20,086 bases of DNA, from positions 1 to 20,086 of the forward strand of contig UQZH01000039.1 of assembly GCA_900545445.1 (NCBI GenBank). The letters are read 5' to 3'. A model generated the notes under the pieces. It was not told the DNA's origin. It ran no database searches and saw nothing but the letters and a program-made list of their open reading frames with translations. The position numbers and the translations under genes are program-made. Origin of the DNA: an uncultured Collinsella sp. (GTDB lineage: Bacteria > Actinomycetota > Coriobacteriia > Coriobacteriales > Coriobacteriaceae). Shown in pieces: positions 1 to 7,791 of this stretch. The stretch's first letter is position 1; every line of letters begins with the position of its first letter.

Positions 1-1
1 G

Positions 2-865
2 GCGGATGCCGCCGCTTCGTCGCATCGAGCCCCGGTTGTCTGCGCCGTCTCGGGTTCGGGCGGTTGCGGCAAGTCGACGATCGTCGCCGCCATGGCGCAC
101 GCGGCGTCGCTGCTGGGCCTGCGCGCTGCCGTGCTCGACTTGGACCTGATGTTTGGAAACCTCTACGACCTGTTGGGTGCCGATGCCCCGCATGACATGG
201 CGACGCTTATCGAGCCATCGGCTGCGGGCGCACTTGCCGAATCGGACATCGTGGCCGCCTCGATGCGCGTGGCTCCGGGCGTCACGCTTTGGGGCCCGGT
301 CGCCGCGCCCGAACAGGCCGAGCTCATGGCGCGTCCGGTAGAGCTGCTGCTCGACGTCTTGCGCCGCGAATCCGACGTGGTTCTTGTCGACACCTCGGTC
401 TTTTGGGGTGACGCCGTGGCGGCCGCGGTGGCGGCAAGCGACCGTTGTCTGGTCGTGGGCGATCCATCGGTGTCGTCTGCGACGTCCGCGGCACGCGTTA
501 TCGAACTGGCGAGCCGTGTGGGCGTGCCGCGTACGCGCATGAGCGCCGTATTCAACCGGTTTGGCGCGCGCGGCGCTGACGAGGACGTCGCCATGCGCTT
601 TGAGATTGCCTGCGCGTTGAGCTCCAAGATCCGCATCGCCGACGGCGGGCAGGACTTGGCGGCGCTCATGGCATTCGGCCGTGCTGACGAGGCAGTGGGC
701 CAAACCAGCGCTTTTGCCACCAGCGTGCGCGAAGCCGCGCGCAAGATGCTCGTGGAGCTGGGCTGCGCCGTCGGTCCCTGGAGCGATATGGTCACCGACC
801 GTGCGACGCGTACCGAGCGCCCGCGCATCCGTCTTCCCTGGTCGCGCGAGGGTGATTCGCGATGA
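2..865 (+). CDS. tadZ: TadZ/CpaE-like pilus-localisation ATPase (5' end missing)
   Basis: This is a ParA/MinD-superfamily ATPase of the TadZ/CpaE type, which in known systems places the Tad pilus machine in the cell. The reading frame is open from base 2, so the gene starts before the window; the first ATG, at 92, is internal. The nucleotide-binding loop SGSGGCGKST lies at 50-79, upstream of that ATG, which proves the truncation. The position of the signature lysine of a deviant Walker A box (KGGxGK) is Ser here, as in atypical TadZ proteins. VLDLDLMFGNLYDLL fits the next conserved strand, with its Asp, and VVLVDTSVF a Walker B-like strand. 287 residues are visible. The stop overlaps the tadA start (ATGA), implying translational coupling. 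The superfamily is clear; the TadZ name rests on the following tadA-tadB-tadC genes. Confidence 0.85.
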   Translation, partial: ADAAASSHRAPVVCAVSGSGGCGKSTIVAAMAHAASLLGLRAAVLDLDLMFGNLYDLLGADAPHDMATLIEPSAAGALAESDIVAASMRVAPGVTLWGPVAAPEQAELMARPVELLLDVLRRESDVVLVDTSVFWGDAVAAAVAASDRCLVVGDPSVSSATSAARVIELASRVGVPRTRMSAVFNRFGARGADEDVAMRFEIACALSSKIRIADGGQDLAALMAFGRADEAVGQTSAFATSVREAARKMLVELGCAVGPWSDMVTDRATRTERPRIRLPWSREGDSR

Positions 866-2190
866 GTTTGCAAACAAGGATTAAGGAAGCCGGTGCGGCC
901 GCGGCGACAGTGCCTGTTGATGCGGGACGCCACCGTGCCGTCAAGCGCCGCACCAAACGCGCCGTGATGGACCGCATGGGCTATGACGAGGTGGCGCGTA
1001 TCAGCGCATACATCGATCCGGCGCGCGCCCGCTCGGAATTGCGTCCTGCGGTGGAGGCGGCGCTCAACGTGGAGGAGGCGATCGACCTGGCGACGCCCGA
1101 GCGCGAGACCATCATTGACGAGATTTTGGATGACGTGGTGGGCCTGGGCCCGCTGCAGCCGCTCATCGAGGACGACACCGTCACCGAGATCATGGTCAAC
1201 GGTTGTCGCTCGGCTTTCTTTGAGCGCGGCGGCGTCTTATATCCCATCGAGCATGCGTTTGAGGACGATGAGCAGATCCGCGTGCTCATCGACCGCATCA
1301 TCTCGCCGCTGGGTAGGCGCATCGACGAGCGCAGCCCCATCGTCAACGCTCGCCTCAAGACGGGCTATCGCGTCAACGCGGTGATCCCGCCTGTGGCGAT
1401 CGATGGGCCAATCCTCACCATCCGCAAGTTCTCAGACCGCATCTGTTCGTTGGACGAGCTTGTGGGCCTGGGGTCGCTACCGCTTTGGTATGCGCAGCTG
1501 CTGTCGTGTGCGGTGTCGCTGCGTCAAGATCTGGCGGTTGCGGGTGGCACGGGATCGGGTAAGACCACGCTGCTCAACGCGCTGTCGTGCGAGATATCCA
1601 CCGGCGAGCGCATCGTGACGATCGAGGATTCCGCCGAGCTCAAGTTTGCGCATCACCCGCATGTGGTTCGCCTGGAGGCGCGCGAGGCTTCAATTGAGGG
1701 CGAGGGCGCGGTGACAATTCGCGACCTGGTGACCAACGCCCTGCGCATGCGTCCTGACCGTATTGTGGTGGGCGAGGTGCGCGGCGCGGAATGCTGCGAC
1801 ATGTTGCAGGCCATGAACACTGGGCACGACGGATCGCTCACCACGCTTCATGCGGGCACCGAGCAGGAGACCGTGGTGCGTTTGACGTTGCTTGCGCGCT
1901 ATGGCATCGATCTGCCGAGCGAGCTTATCGAGGAGCAGATTGCCATGGCGCTCGACGGCATCGTGATGTCCGAGCGTCATGCGGACGGCAGGCGTTTCGT
2001 GTCCTCCTATTCGGGGGTGCGACGCGGCACGTCAGGCGGCGTGGAGCTTGAGCGCTACGTGACGTTCGATGCCGCCACGCGCACCTGGACGCTCGATCGC
2101 GAGCCTCCGTTTATCGCGGAGGGCCTGCGCTCGGGAACGCTCACACAAGAGGAGGTGGACGAATGGAGATCGTTGTGCCCCTCGTCGTAG
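862..2190 (+). CDS. tadA: TadA/CpaF secretion ATPase
   Basis: This is the type II/IV secretion-family hexameric ATPase that powers Tad pilus assembly at the cytoplasmic face of the membrane. The 442 residues match the usual length. Visible motifs are Walker A GGTGSGKT (residues 228-235), an Asp box RIVTIEDSAEL just after it, Walker B RIVVGEVRG (300-308) and the His box TGHDGSLTTLHA (320-331). The N-terminal part has the family's DDxVTEIMVNG and RxDERSPIVNARL segments. The start ATG at 862 overlaps the tadZ stop by four bases, and the 3' end overlaps tadB by 28 bases. All catalytic motifs are intact, so the motor should be functional. Confidence 0.96.
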   Translation: MSLQTRIKEAGAAAATVPVDAGRHRAVKRRTKRAVMDRMGYDEVARISAYIDPARARSELRPAVEAALNVEEAIDLATPERETIIDEILDDVVGLGPLQPLIEDDTVTEIMVNGCRSAFFERGGVLYPIEHAFEDDEQIRVLIDRIISPLGRRIDERSPIVNARLKTGYRVNAVIPPVAIDGPILTIRKFSDRICSLDELVGLGSLPLWYAQLLSCAVSLRQDLAVAGGTGSGKTTLLNALSCEISTGERIVTIEDSAELKFAHHPHVVRLEAREASIEGEGAVTIRDLVTNALRMRPDRIVVGEVRGAECCDMLQAMNTGHDGSLTTLHAGTEQETVVRLTLLARYGIDLPSELIEEQIAMALDGIVMSERHADGRRFVSSYSGVRRGTSGGVELERYVTFDAATRTWTLDREPPFIAEGLRSGTLTQEEVDEWRSLCPSS

Positions 2191-3089
2191 GGGGCTTGAC
2201 AGGGCTTTCTGCCGCGGTGGCGTGCGGGGCGGAGCCTCGTGTGTCGCGCGTGCCGCCGGCGGAACTGGTCAGTCATGCGCTTGAGTCGGTTGCCGAGAGG
2301 CTGCCGCGCGAGTTGGTAGAAAACGACCTGCTAAAAAAGATTGCCCGCTCCTGGGCGGCGCTGGTTCCAGCACATCGCCTTGGCCTTGTTATCGAGGATG
2401 ACGAGGCGCGCCTGGCATGCTTGCTGCTATCGAGTGGTGTCTGCGGCATTGCCCTGACTGTCGTATCGCTGTCGCCCATCGGCTTTGTCCTGGGGCTGCT
2501 CGCACCGTTTGGCGTAGGCGCCGCTCGCGACACCTTCGACCGTCGCCGCGAGCAACACGATGTGGAAGAAGCCATGCCCGAGGCCTTTACGGCGCTCTCT
2601 ATGTCGCTCGCCTCGGGTCATTCGCTGGCCCAGGGCATGAGGTTTGTGGGAACTCACGCGCAAGAGCCGGTGCATACCGAGTTTTTGCGCGTGGCGACGG
2701 CGATCGACTGCGGCGTCTCGGCGACTGATGCGTTGGATGACCTACTCGACCGTATCGATGCCCCCGGCCTTTCGCTTGTCACCTTGGCGCTCAAGGTGTC
2801 GCAGCGAACCGGTGCCCCGCTTGCCGACCTGTTGTCCGAGGCGTCGAGCATGGTGGGGGAGCGCATTGAGCTCAAGCGCCGCTTGGACGTCAAGACATCG
2901 CAGGCTCGTATGTCGGCACACATGGTCTCGGCGATGCCGGCGGGTATGTGCGCGGTGCTGGCGCTGCTTTCGGCCGACTTTCGCCGCGGCCTTGCAACGC
3001 CGGCGGGTGCCGGTGCCGTGGTACTGGGACTTGCCCTCAACGCCGTCGCCCTGGTGGTCATCCGACGCATTATGCGGGTGGAGCTATGA
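2163..3089 (+). CDS. tadB: TadB-like type II secretion F-domain platform protein
   Basis: This is a polytopic inner-membrane platform protein that couples the TadA motor to pilin polymerisation. It has 308 residues: a hydrophobic N-terminus, a hydrophobic pair around residues 80-120, a central cytoplasmic T2SSF domain (EAMPEAFTALSMSLASGHSLAQGM and the Gly/Leu-rich stretch after it), and two C-terminal membrane segments ending in VIRRIMRVEL. The ATG at 2163 lies inside the end of tadA and is preceded by AGGAGG at good spacing, which supports this start. The stop overlaps the tadC ATG. TadB and TadC are paralogous; the name follows gene order. Confidence 0.9.
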   Translation: MEIVVPLVVGGLTGLSAAVACGAEPRVSRVPPAELVSHALESVAERLPRELVENDLLKKIARSWAALVPAHRLGLVIEDDEARLACLLLSSGVCGIALTVVSLSPIGFVLGLLAPFGVGAARDTFDRRREQHDVEEAMPEAFTALSMSLASGHSLAQGMRFVGTHAQEPVHTEFLRVATAIDCGVSATDALDDLLDRIDAPGLSLVTLALKVSQRTGAPLADLLSEASSMVGERIELKRRLDVKTSQARMSAHMVSAMPAGMCAVLALLSADFRRGLATPAGAGAVVLGLALNAVALVVIRRIMRVEL

Positions 3090-3727
3090 GCGCCCTGGTC
3101 GGGGTCGCGGCATGCCTGTGCGCGCTCAGCGTGTTTATCGTGACAGGGCTCAATCGTGCGGACGCATGCAAGATCGCCCAGGTCTGCAAACGCGAGGCGC
3201 TGCTGGTTGTTGCGGCTGCCCGATCGGTGACCGATGTCCTGGTAGCACGGTTGAGGGGCATGCTCGGCACGGGTGGTACGGCGCAGGTGTCGCTTGGCGA
3301 GGTGTCCGAGATGATCGACGTGGTGCGTCTGGGGCTTTCGGCCGGCCTTTCGTTCGATGCGGCGCTTGAGGTTTTTTGCGCCAATCGCCGATCGACGTTG
3401 GCGCTCCGCCTTGAGCGAGCCTGCATGGCATGGCGTGTGGGCGTAGGGACGCGAGAGGATGAGCTTCTGGCCGCCGCACGCGACCTGGACGTGCGAGCGC
3501 TCGAGACCTTTGCCATCACGGTGGGGCAGGCGCTCGCTCTGGGTGCCCCACTTGCCGAGACACTGGCCGCTCAAAGTCGCGAGATCCGTGCGGCTCATCG
3601 CGCCGCGGTCGAGCGCGAGATCGAGCGTGCGCCCGTCAAGCTGCTGATTCCCACCGGCACACTCATCTTGCCGGCGTTGCTTCTGTCCATATTGGGCCCG
3701 CTGTTGGGAGCAGGCGGGATGATGTAG
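3086..3727 (+). CDS. tadC: TadC-like type II secretion F-domain platform protein
   Basis: This is the second platform protein of the Tad machine, expected to pair with TadB in the cytoplasmic membrane. The start is taken at ATG 3086, which overlaps the tadB stop in an ATGA; longer in-frame starts back to 2948 would only read tadB sequence in another frame. The product is 213 residues with an N-terminal helix (ALVGVAACLCALSVFIVTG), a T2SSF core containing EMIDVVRLGLSAGLSFDAAL, and a C-terminal hydrophobic hairpin (LLIPTGTLILPALLLSILG). It is shorter than many TadC proteins but holds one complete T2SSF domain. Confidence 0.88.
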   Translation: MSALVGVAACLCALSVFIVTGLNRADACKIAQVCKREALLVVAAARSVTDVLVARLRGMLGTGGTAQVSLGEVSEMIDVVRLGLSAGLSFDAALEVFCANRRSTLALRLERACMAWRVGVGTREDELLAAARDLDVRALETFAITVGQALALGAPLAETLAAQSREIRAAHRAAVEREIERAPVKLLIPTGTLILPALLLSILGPLLGAGGMM

Positions 3728-3737
3728 GGAGGAATAC

Positions 3738-3971
3738 ATGAACACGATGACTGACGTTGCTGGCAAGGTCTGGAGCTGGGCTGTTTGCCAGTCAATTCGC
3801 GCTCGCCAGCATGCCGGGGAGCTACTGCAGGAGGAGAGTGCACAGGGTACCACCGAGTATGCCATCTTGGTCGGCGTGCTCGTGGTGATCGCGATTATCG
3901 CCATCGTCGCATTTAAGGGCAAGGTCCAAGATCTATGGAACGCTATCAGCGAGGGCATCAACAGCCTGTAG
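3738..3971 (+). CDS. flp: Flp-type major pilin
   Basis: This 77-residue protein is the likely main pilus subunit. An N-terminal leader of about 35 residues ends in QEESA and is followed by QGTTEYAILVG and a long hydrophobic helix (VLVVIAIIAIVAF). Aligning the conserved Glu-Tyr to positions +5/+6 of Flp prepilins places cleavage between Ala35 and Gln36, with Glu40 as +5 and Tyr41 as +6. The -1 residue would then be Ala rather than the usual Gly. GGGAGG precedes the ATG at 3738 by a few bases. Its place directly after tadC, the Glu-Tyr motif and its small size make the pilin call strong; the exact cleavage site is inferred. Confidence 0.9.
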   Translation: MNTMTDVAGKVWSWAVCQSIRARQHAGELLQEESAQGTTEYAILVGVLVVIAIIAIVAFKGKVQDLWNAISEGINSL

Positions 3972-4498
3972 AGGGCGAGCGCCCCATCGGGGTGCTGCTG
4001 GTGTTTGCTTGCCTGACCGTGGCGATAGCGGCGGTGCTTTGGGGGCTTAACGCCGCGCGGCAGCAGCGTCCTGGGGCCGCCTTCGATTCGGGCTCAGATT
4101 CGGCGGTGGCGTCTCAAAAAGATGAGATGCGAGATGCGGACGATTCGGATGTCGCTGTCACGGCGCAAACCTTTCTGCGGACGCTCGACAAGCGGTCTGG
4201 CACTGCGACGGATTCGCCTGAGGGCAACGCGATTGCGGTCCGGCTTGCATGGTCCGAAGACCGACCGATGACCGAAGCGGCGGCGGATATGATGCGTGCC
4301 TATCGCGAGGTGCCAACGGCCCAGCTCGCCCTGAGCGGCTATCTCGATATTAAGGGCAACGTATGGGGCGCCATCGTGCGCGATGGGCGCGGCTGGGTCG
4401 ATATGGTGACGGTTGCCGCGGATGCTGGCGATGCTTCGTGTCGTCTGCGCGCCGTGCGTCTGGTCCCGCAAACAATAAGCTCAAAGGAGGGATCGTGA
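3935..4498 (+). CDS. Unknown Tad-locus protein with one N-terminal membrane helix
   Basis: I do not recognise a family. The 187-residue reading frame has a positively charged N-terminus, one strong hydrophobic segment at about residues 18-38 (IGVLLVFACLTVAIAAVLWG), then a soluble region rich in Asp and Ser followed by a more ordered half (residues 90-180). This suggests an anchored or secreted extracytoplasmic domain. The start is uncertain: ATG 3935 overlaps the flp gene by 37 bases with no clear ribosome site, and GTG 3992 is an alternative that would begin inside the hydrophobic segment. It lies between two pilin-like genes and its end carries the AAAGGAGG ribosome site of the next gene, so it is probably a pilus accessory protein. 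Confidence 0.7.
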   Translation: MERYQRGHQQPVEGERPIGVLLVFACLTVAIAAVLWGLNAARQQRPGAAFDSGSDSAVASQKDEMRDADDSDVAVTAQTFLRTLDKRSGTATDSPEGNAIAVRLAWSEDRPMTEAAADMMRAYREVPTAQLALSGYLDIKGNVWGAIVRDGRGWVDMVTVAADAGDASCRLRAVRLVPQTISSKEGS

Positions 4499-4499
4499 A

Positions 4500-4718
4500 A
4501 TGCATGGCGTTCTGCGTGAGGAATCTGCCCAAGCGACGGTCGAATACGCCATCGTCACGGTGGCACTGTTATCGATCGTGCTGGCGATTGTGGGACTTTG
4601 GCGTGCTGGCACCGATGGACACTTGGCGGCGCTGGTTGAGCGGGCGGCATCCCATGGCGTTGCCTCGACGTCGGTTATCGACGCCGCTGCGGGCGCTAAG
4701 GACATCGCGTTGTATTGA
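4500..4718 (+). CDS. Second small Flp/pseudopilin-like protein
   Basis: This 72-residue protein resembles the upstream Flp pilin in its key segment: REESAQATVEYAIVTVALL against QEESAQGTTEYAILVGVLV. A very short leader (ten residues) precedes the predicted cleavage Ala10/Gln11, with Glu15 at +5 and Tyr16 at +6. One hydrophobic helix follows, then a short hydrophilic tail. AAAGGAGG at 4483-4490 lies nine bases before the ATG. It is most likely a minor pilin or an alternative pilin; sequence alone cannot say which of the two small pilins forms the fibre. Confidence 0.82.
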   Translation: MHGVLREESAQATVEYAIVTVALLSIVLAIVGLWRAGTDGHLAALVERAASHGVASTSVIDAAAGAKDIALY

Positions 4719-5190
4719 TATCGCGCGCGAGGACTGGGCGCAGTCTACGGTCGAGGCCGCTTTTTTGCTGCCGACGTTTCTGACGCTCATCCTTCTCGCA
4801 CTGCAACCGGTGTGCCTGCTTTATACGCGCGCGGTCATGGAGTCTGCCGCCGCCGAGACCGCGCGGCTCATGACCACGACGACGGCGGAGGACGACGATC
4901 TTAAGGAGTTCGCCCGCCGCCGGCTTGCCGCAGTGCCCAACGTTTCGATCTTTCATACCGGCGGGCCGTTGTCGTGGGATATCGAGCTTGGTCGGGCCGA
5001 TGCGGGTGGCGTCTCGTCCGTGTCCGTTTCCGGCGAGGTCAAGCCGTTGCCTGTGATCGGTGCGTTTGCGCAGGCTATGGGTGGTACCGCCGAAGGCGGC
5101 TACGTTGAGCTCAAGGTCGATGTCTCGTATCAATCACGTCCCGAATGGCTGGAGGGAGATTATGATTCGTGGATTGCTGCATGGGATTAA
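4654..5190 (+). CDS. tadE: TadE-like pseudopilin
   Basis: This is a TadE-type minor pilin/pseudopilin. The recognisable part starts with REDWAQSTVEAAFLLPTF and a hydrophobic helix (LTLILLALQPVCLLY), then a helix typical of TadE (AVMESAAAETARLM) and a beta-rich domain. The frame is open from 4363, but that stretch overlaps two other genes. ATG 4654 (178 residues) is the closest ATG to the leader, and TTG 4660 is possible; neither has a clear ribosome site, so coupling to the upstream gene, which it overlaps by about 65 bases, is likely. Predicted cleavage is Ala29/Gln30 with Glu34 at +5. The 3' end overlaps the next gene by 29 bases. Confidence 0.82.
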   Translation: MALPRRRLSTPLRALRTSRCIDIAREDWAQSTVEAAFLLPTFLTLILLALQPVCLLYTRAVMESAAAETARLMTTTTAEDDDLKEFARRRLAAVPNVSIFHTGGPLSWDIELGRADAGGVSSVSVSGEVKPLPVIGAFAQAMGGTAEGGYVELKVDVSYQSRPEWLEGDYDSWIAAWD

Positions 5191-7315
5191 GCGTTTCTGG
5201 TCTAGACGCGTTTTGACGCGCCGTCCGAGCTGCCATCGCAAGCGAGGCGGCTTTATGGGTCGAGCCGGTATCGACCTGTTTATCGAAGACGGTGCCTACA
5301 CCACGCTTTCCTCTGCGGTGGTCATCTTGGTGGTGCTCACGCTGCTGTTTTCGTCGACGGCGGCGATATGGAGCATGTCGCGCGCGGGGGACACCCAGGT
5401 GGCTGCCGATAGCGGCGCGCTGGCAGGCGCCAATGTGGTGTCGTCCTATCACACGGCTGCCACGGTGGTGGATGCGAGCATTTTGAGTTTGGGCCTGGCG
5501 GGGTTTGCCACGATCGGGACGGGCCTGGTCGCCATCCTCATCCCGGGCGCCGAACCAGTTGCCGGCAATATGGTCGACACCGGGATTGAGATTATTAAAA
5601 CGCGCAACAAGTTTGCCAAAAGCGCATCGGAAGGCTTACAGAAAATCGAGACGGCTCTGCCGTATCTGATTGCCGCGCGTGCCACGCAGACGGTGTCGGC
5701 GCAGGATACCGATAGTGTAGCCTATACCGGTACGGCACTTGCCGTGCCCAGGACATCCGAGTCGGACTTCGCTGCGCTCAAAGGGTCAGAGATCTCGACC
5801 GATGCCATTAAAGACACATCAGATGATTTAGAGCGTGCAGCCGAGGAGCTGCGGAAGGCTTCTGAGGACACGGCGAAGGCTAAAGAGCGCGCTTGGCTGG
5901 CGGATTGTGGTGGGTCGGACGAGAGTTCGATTGGCAAGTACTCGTGTATGTGGGAGCGTGCGAGGAGTTTGGCAAAGCTCTCGGGTGAGCAGAACCCGCA
6001 TTATGCCTCGAGCATTTCGTGGGAGCCACAGGTGGCGCTCGACCGCGCGAAGACCTACTACCGTCAACGCCTGGCAGACGAAAAACCGCATGGTTCAAGC
6101 GTCGAGACGAAGGCGGAGTCGGCGGCGCGCAAGGCGTTTTACACCTATGCGAGTACAGAGGTCAATCGTGCATATGTAACCGAGGACGGAGATGAAGTCG
6201 CTTCCTATATCCCGCTGTTGCCGCGCAACACTGACGAGGTGCGAGCGACGGAACTCTATACCGATACGGTGTGGCCAACCAGTGCCATCGATGGCAAGAC
6301 GTATCTGCATTACGGAACGAGTTGCCCCAACTATAAGAAGGGGGCGCCATGCGGGCTGGCCTCGGTTGCTGCTTATGACGGGCAGGACAAATGCAATAGA
6401 TGCCATTTTGGTGTTTCGTCGCTCGGTGCCGTTGCGGCTCCTTCGACTTCTATCGAAAACGGCTTTGAGTACCACTTTGATCGATTCAAAGAGGCTCTGG
6501 AAGACTACGTCGAATGCCGCAACAAAGAACTCGAACTTGAGCGTCAGACCGAGGATGAGGCCGACCGTGCGGGCAATGCGTTTGACCAGGCCATTAAAGC
6601 GCTTTCCGGCGAGCGCCCGCGTATCGCCCCACCTGGCCGTAACGGCGTGGTCGCCTTTGCAGTTTCGGGTGACATTACCAGCCCCGATCAACTTAACTCC
6701 TCGTTTAACGCGGCAGTCAGGCTTGGCGATCGCGGTGCTATCTCTGCCGCGGTGCTGGCCCCCGATGAGGCGACGGCGCAAAACAACGTGCTTTCGCGAT
6801 TTTTCTCGACATTGAAGGAACGCTCGGGCGGCGTTGCCGGCGTGCTCGACGGCGTCATGGATGTTTGGGGACGGCTACTCGTGGGATACGGAGACATCCA
6901 AGGTTCGGCCGACGAACTTATGGACGAGATGATTAAAGACCTAGGAGGGGGCGGCGGTGCGTTGGGCTCCATTGCATCGTGGCTCGGCGATACCGTTTCG
7001 GCGTCCGTGGCGGCGCTAGGTTTGGAACCGTGCGACTTGCGCCTGCGAAAGCCGGTGCTGACCGATTCCGCCAACGTCATTAAGAGTCCGGGGTCTGACA
7101 TTGCGGGTCTCTCTCAAACGCAAGACAAACTGCGAAGTATTCCGTTGGGCGTGACCGATCCCAAGGCGCTTTGCGAGGCGTTGGAATATCAAATCGAACG
7201 CACCATTAGCGGTACGGTGTTCACACTTGCGGAGATTCCTCTGCCCGGCGGTGGCTCCATCCCGCTCACCGTCGATGTCGCCACGCTGGTTGGCGCTCTG
7301 GGCGGTGGGTCGTAA
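5162..7315 (+). CDS. Large TadG-like pilus-assembly protein
   Basis: This 717-residue protein has a TadG-type N-terminus: a basic leader, a membrane helix at about residues 52-72 (AVVILVVLTLLFSSTAAIW), then DTQVAADSGALAGANVV, matching the AADxxALAGA signature of the TadG N-terminal domain. The rest should be outside the membrane: helical heptad-like stretches (DDLERAAEELRKASEDTAKAK), a cysteine-containing middle (CPNYKKGAPC and CNRCHFG), and a Gly-rich C-terminal part. A membrane-associated C-terminal segment is possible. The start is fixed by GGAGG at 5151-5155 before ATG 5162; the frame is open from 5060 inside tadE. It is much larger than typical TadG and lacks a recognised von Willebrand A domain, so a specific function is not assigned. 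Confidence 0.8.
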   Translation: MIRGLLHGIKRFWSRRVLTRRPSCHRKRGGFMGRAGIDLFIEDGAYTTLSSAVVILVVLTLLFSSTAAIWSMSRAGDTQVAADSGALAGANVVSSYHTAATVVDASILSLGLAGFATIGTGLVAILIPGAEPVAGNMVDTGIEIIKTRNKFAKSASEGLQKIETALPYLIAARATQTVSAQDTDSVAYTGTALAVPRTSESDFAALKGSEISTDAIKDTSDDLERAAEELRKASEDTAKAKERAWLADCGGSDESSIGKYSCMWERARSLAKLSGEQNPHYASSISWEPQVALDRAKTYYRQRLADEKPHGSSVETKAESAARKAFYTYASTEVNRAYVTEDGDEVASYIPLLPRNTDEVRATELYTDTVWPTSAIDGKTYLHYGTSCPNYKKGAPCGLASVAAYDGQDKCNRCHFGVSSLGAVAAPSTSIENGFEYHFDRFKEALEDYVECRNKELELERQTEDEADRAGNAFDQAIKALSGERPRIAPPGRNGVVAFAVSGDITSPDQLNSSFNAAVRLGDRGAISAAVLAPDEATAQNNVLSRFFSTLKERSGGVAGVLDGVMDVWGRLLVGYGDIQGSADELMDEMIKDLGGGGGALGSIASWLGDTVSASVAALGLEPCDLRLRKPVLTDSANVIKSPGSDIAGLSQTQDKLRSIPLGVTDPKALCEALEYQIERTISGTVFTLAEIPLPGGGSIPLTVDVATLVGALGGGS

Positions 7316-7791
7316 TGAGTATCCGCATGCGTCTGCGCGAGGAGCGCGCCCAAGCGACGGTTGAGATGGCAGTGGTTACGCCCGTTTTGCTGGTGCTGGC
7401 ACTCATCGTGTACAACGTCATGATCTTTGCCAGCGCTGTCGCGCGCTTCGACCGCGTGGTGCCCGACATCGTGCTGGCGCACGCTGTGGCGCCGGGCGGG
7501 GAGGGTGACGAGAGCTCTGCCGATGCCTCGGCGACGGTTCAGACTCAAATTCTGAATGCCATGGAAGGCTATGACTTGCAGATCGAAGTGTCGAGCGAGC
7601 AAGGCGCGGAAGCATCGGATGGTGGCCTGCTCTCCCTATCCGGTACGTTTAGGACCTACACCTGCACCATGCACTATGAGCCGTGGCCGACTTCTCTCAG
7701 CATCGCTGGCGTTCCGCTGGGGGCGCCGACAACGTTGTCGCACGAGCGCGCGGTGACGGTCGATCCGTGGCGTCCGGGGGTGGTCATGTGA
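7315..7791 (+). CDS. TadE/TadF-like pseudopilin
   Basis: A 158-residue minor pilin/pseudopilin. It begins with a short basic leader, REERAQATVEMAVVTPVLL, and a hydrophobic helix running to about residue 35, followed by an extracytoplasmic domain. Predicted cleavage is Ala12/Gln13 with Glu17 at +5. The ATG shares a base with the stop of the TadG-like gene (TAATG) and the stop overlaps the GTG of the DUF192 gene, so it sits in a tightly coupled chain. Two cysteines and most of the beta-rich sequence lie in the C-terminal half. TadE and TadF cannot be told apart with confidence here. Confidence 0.82.
   Translation: MSIRMRLREERAQATVEMAVVTPVLLVLALIVYNVMIFASAVARFDRVVPDIVLAHAVAPGGEGDESSADASATVQTQILNAMEGYDLQIEVSSEQGAEASDGGLLSLSGTFRTYTCTMHYEPWPTSLSIAGVPLGAPTTLSHERAVTVDPWRPGVVM

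Noticed and set aside
2654..3961. 435-codon open frame on the - strand
   Set aside because: Antisense to tadB, tadC and flp, with a low-complexity product and no family resemblance.
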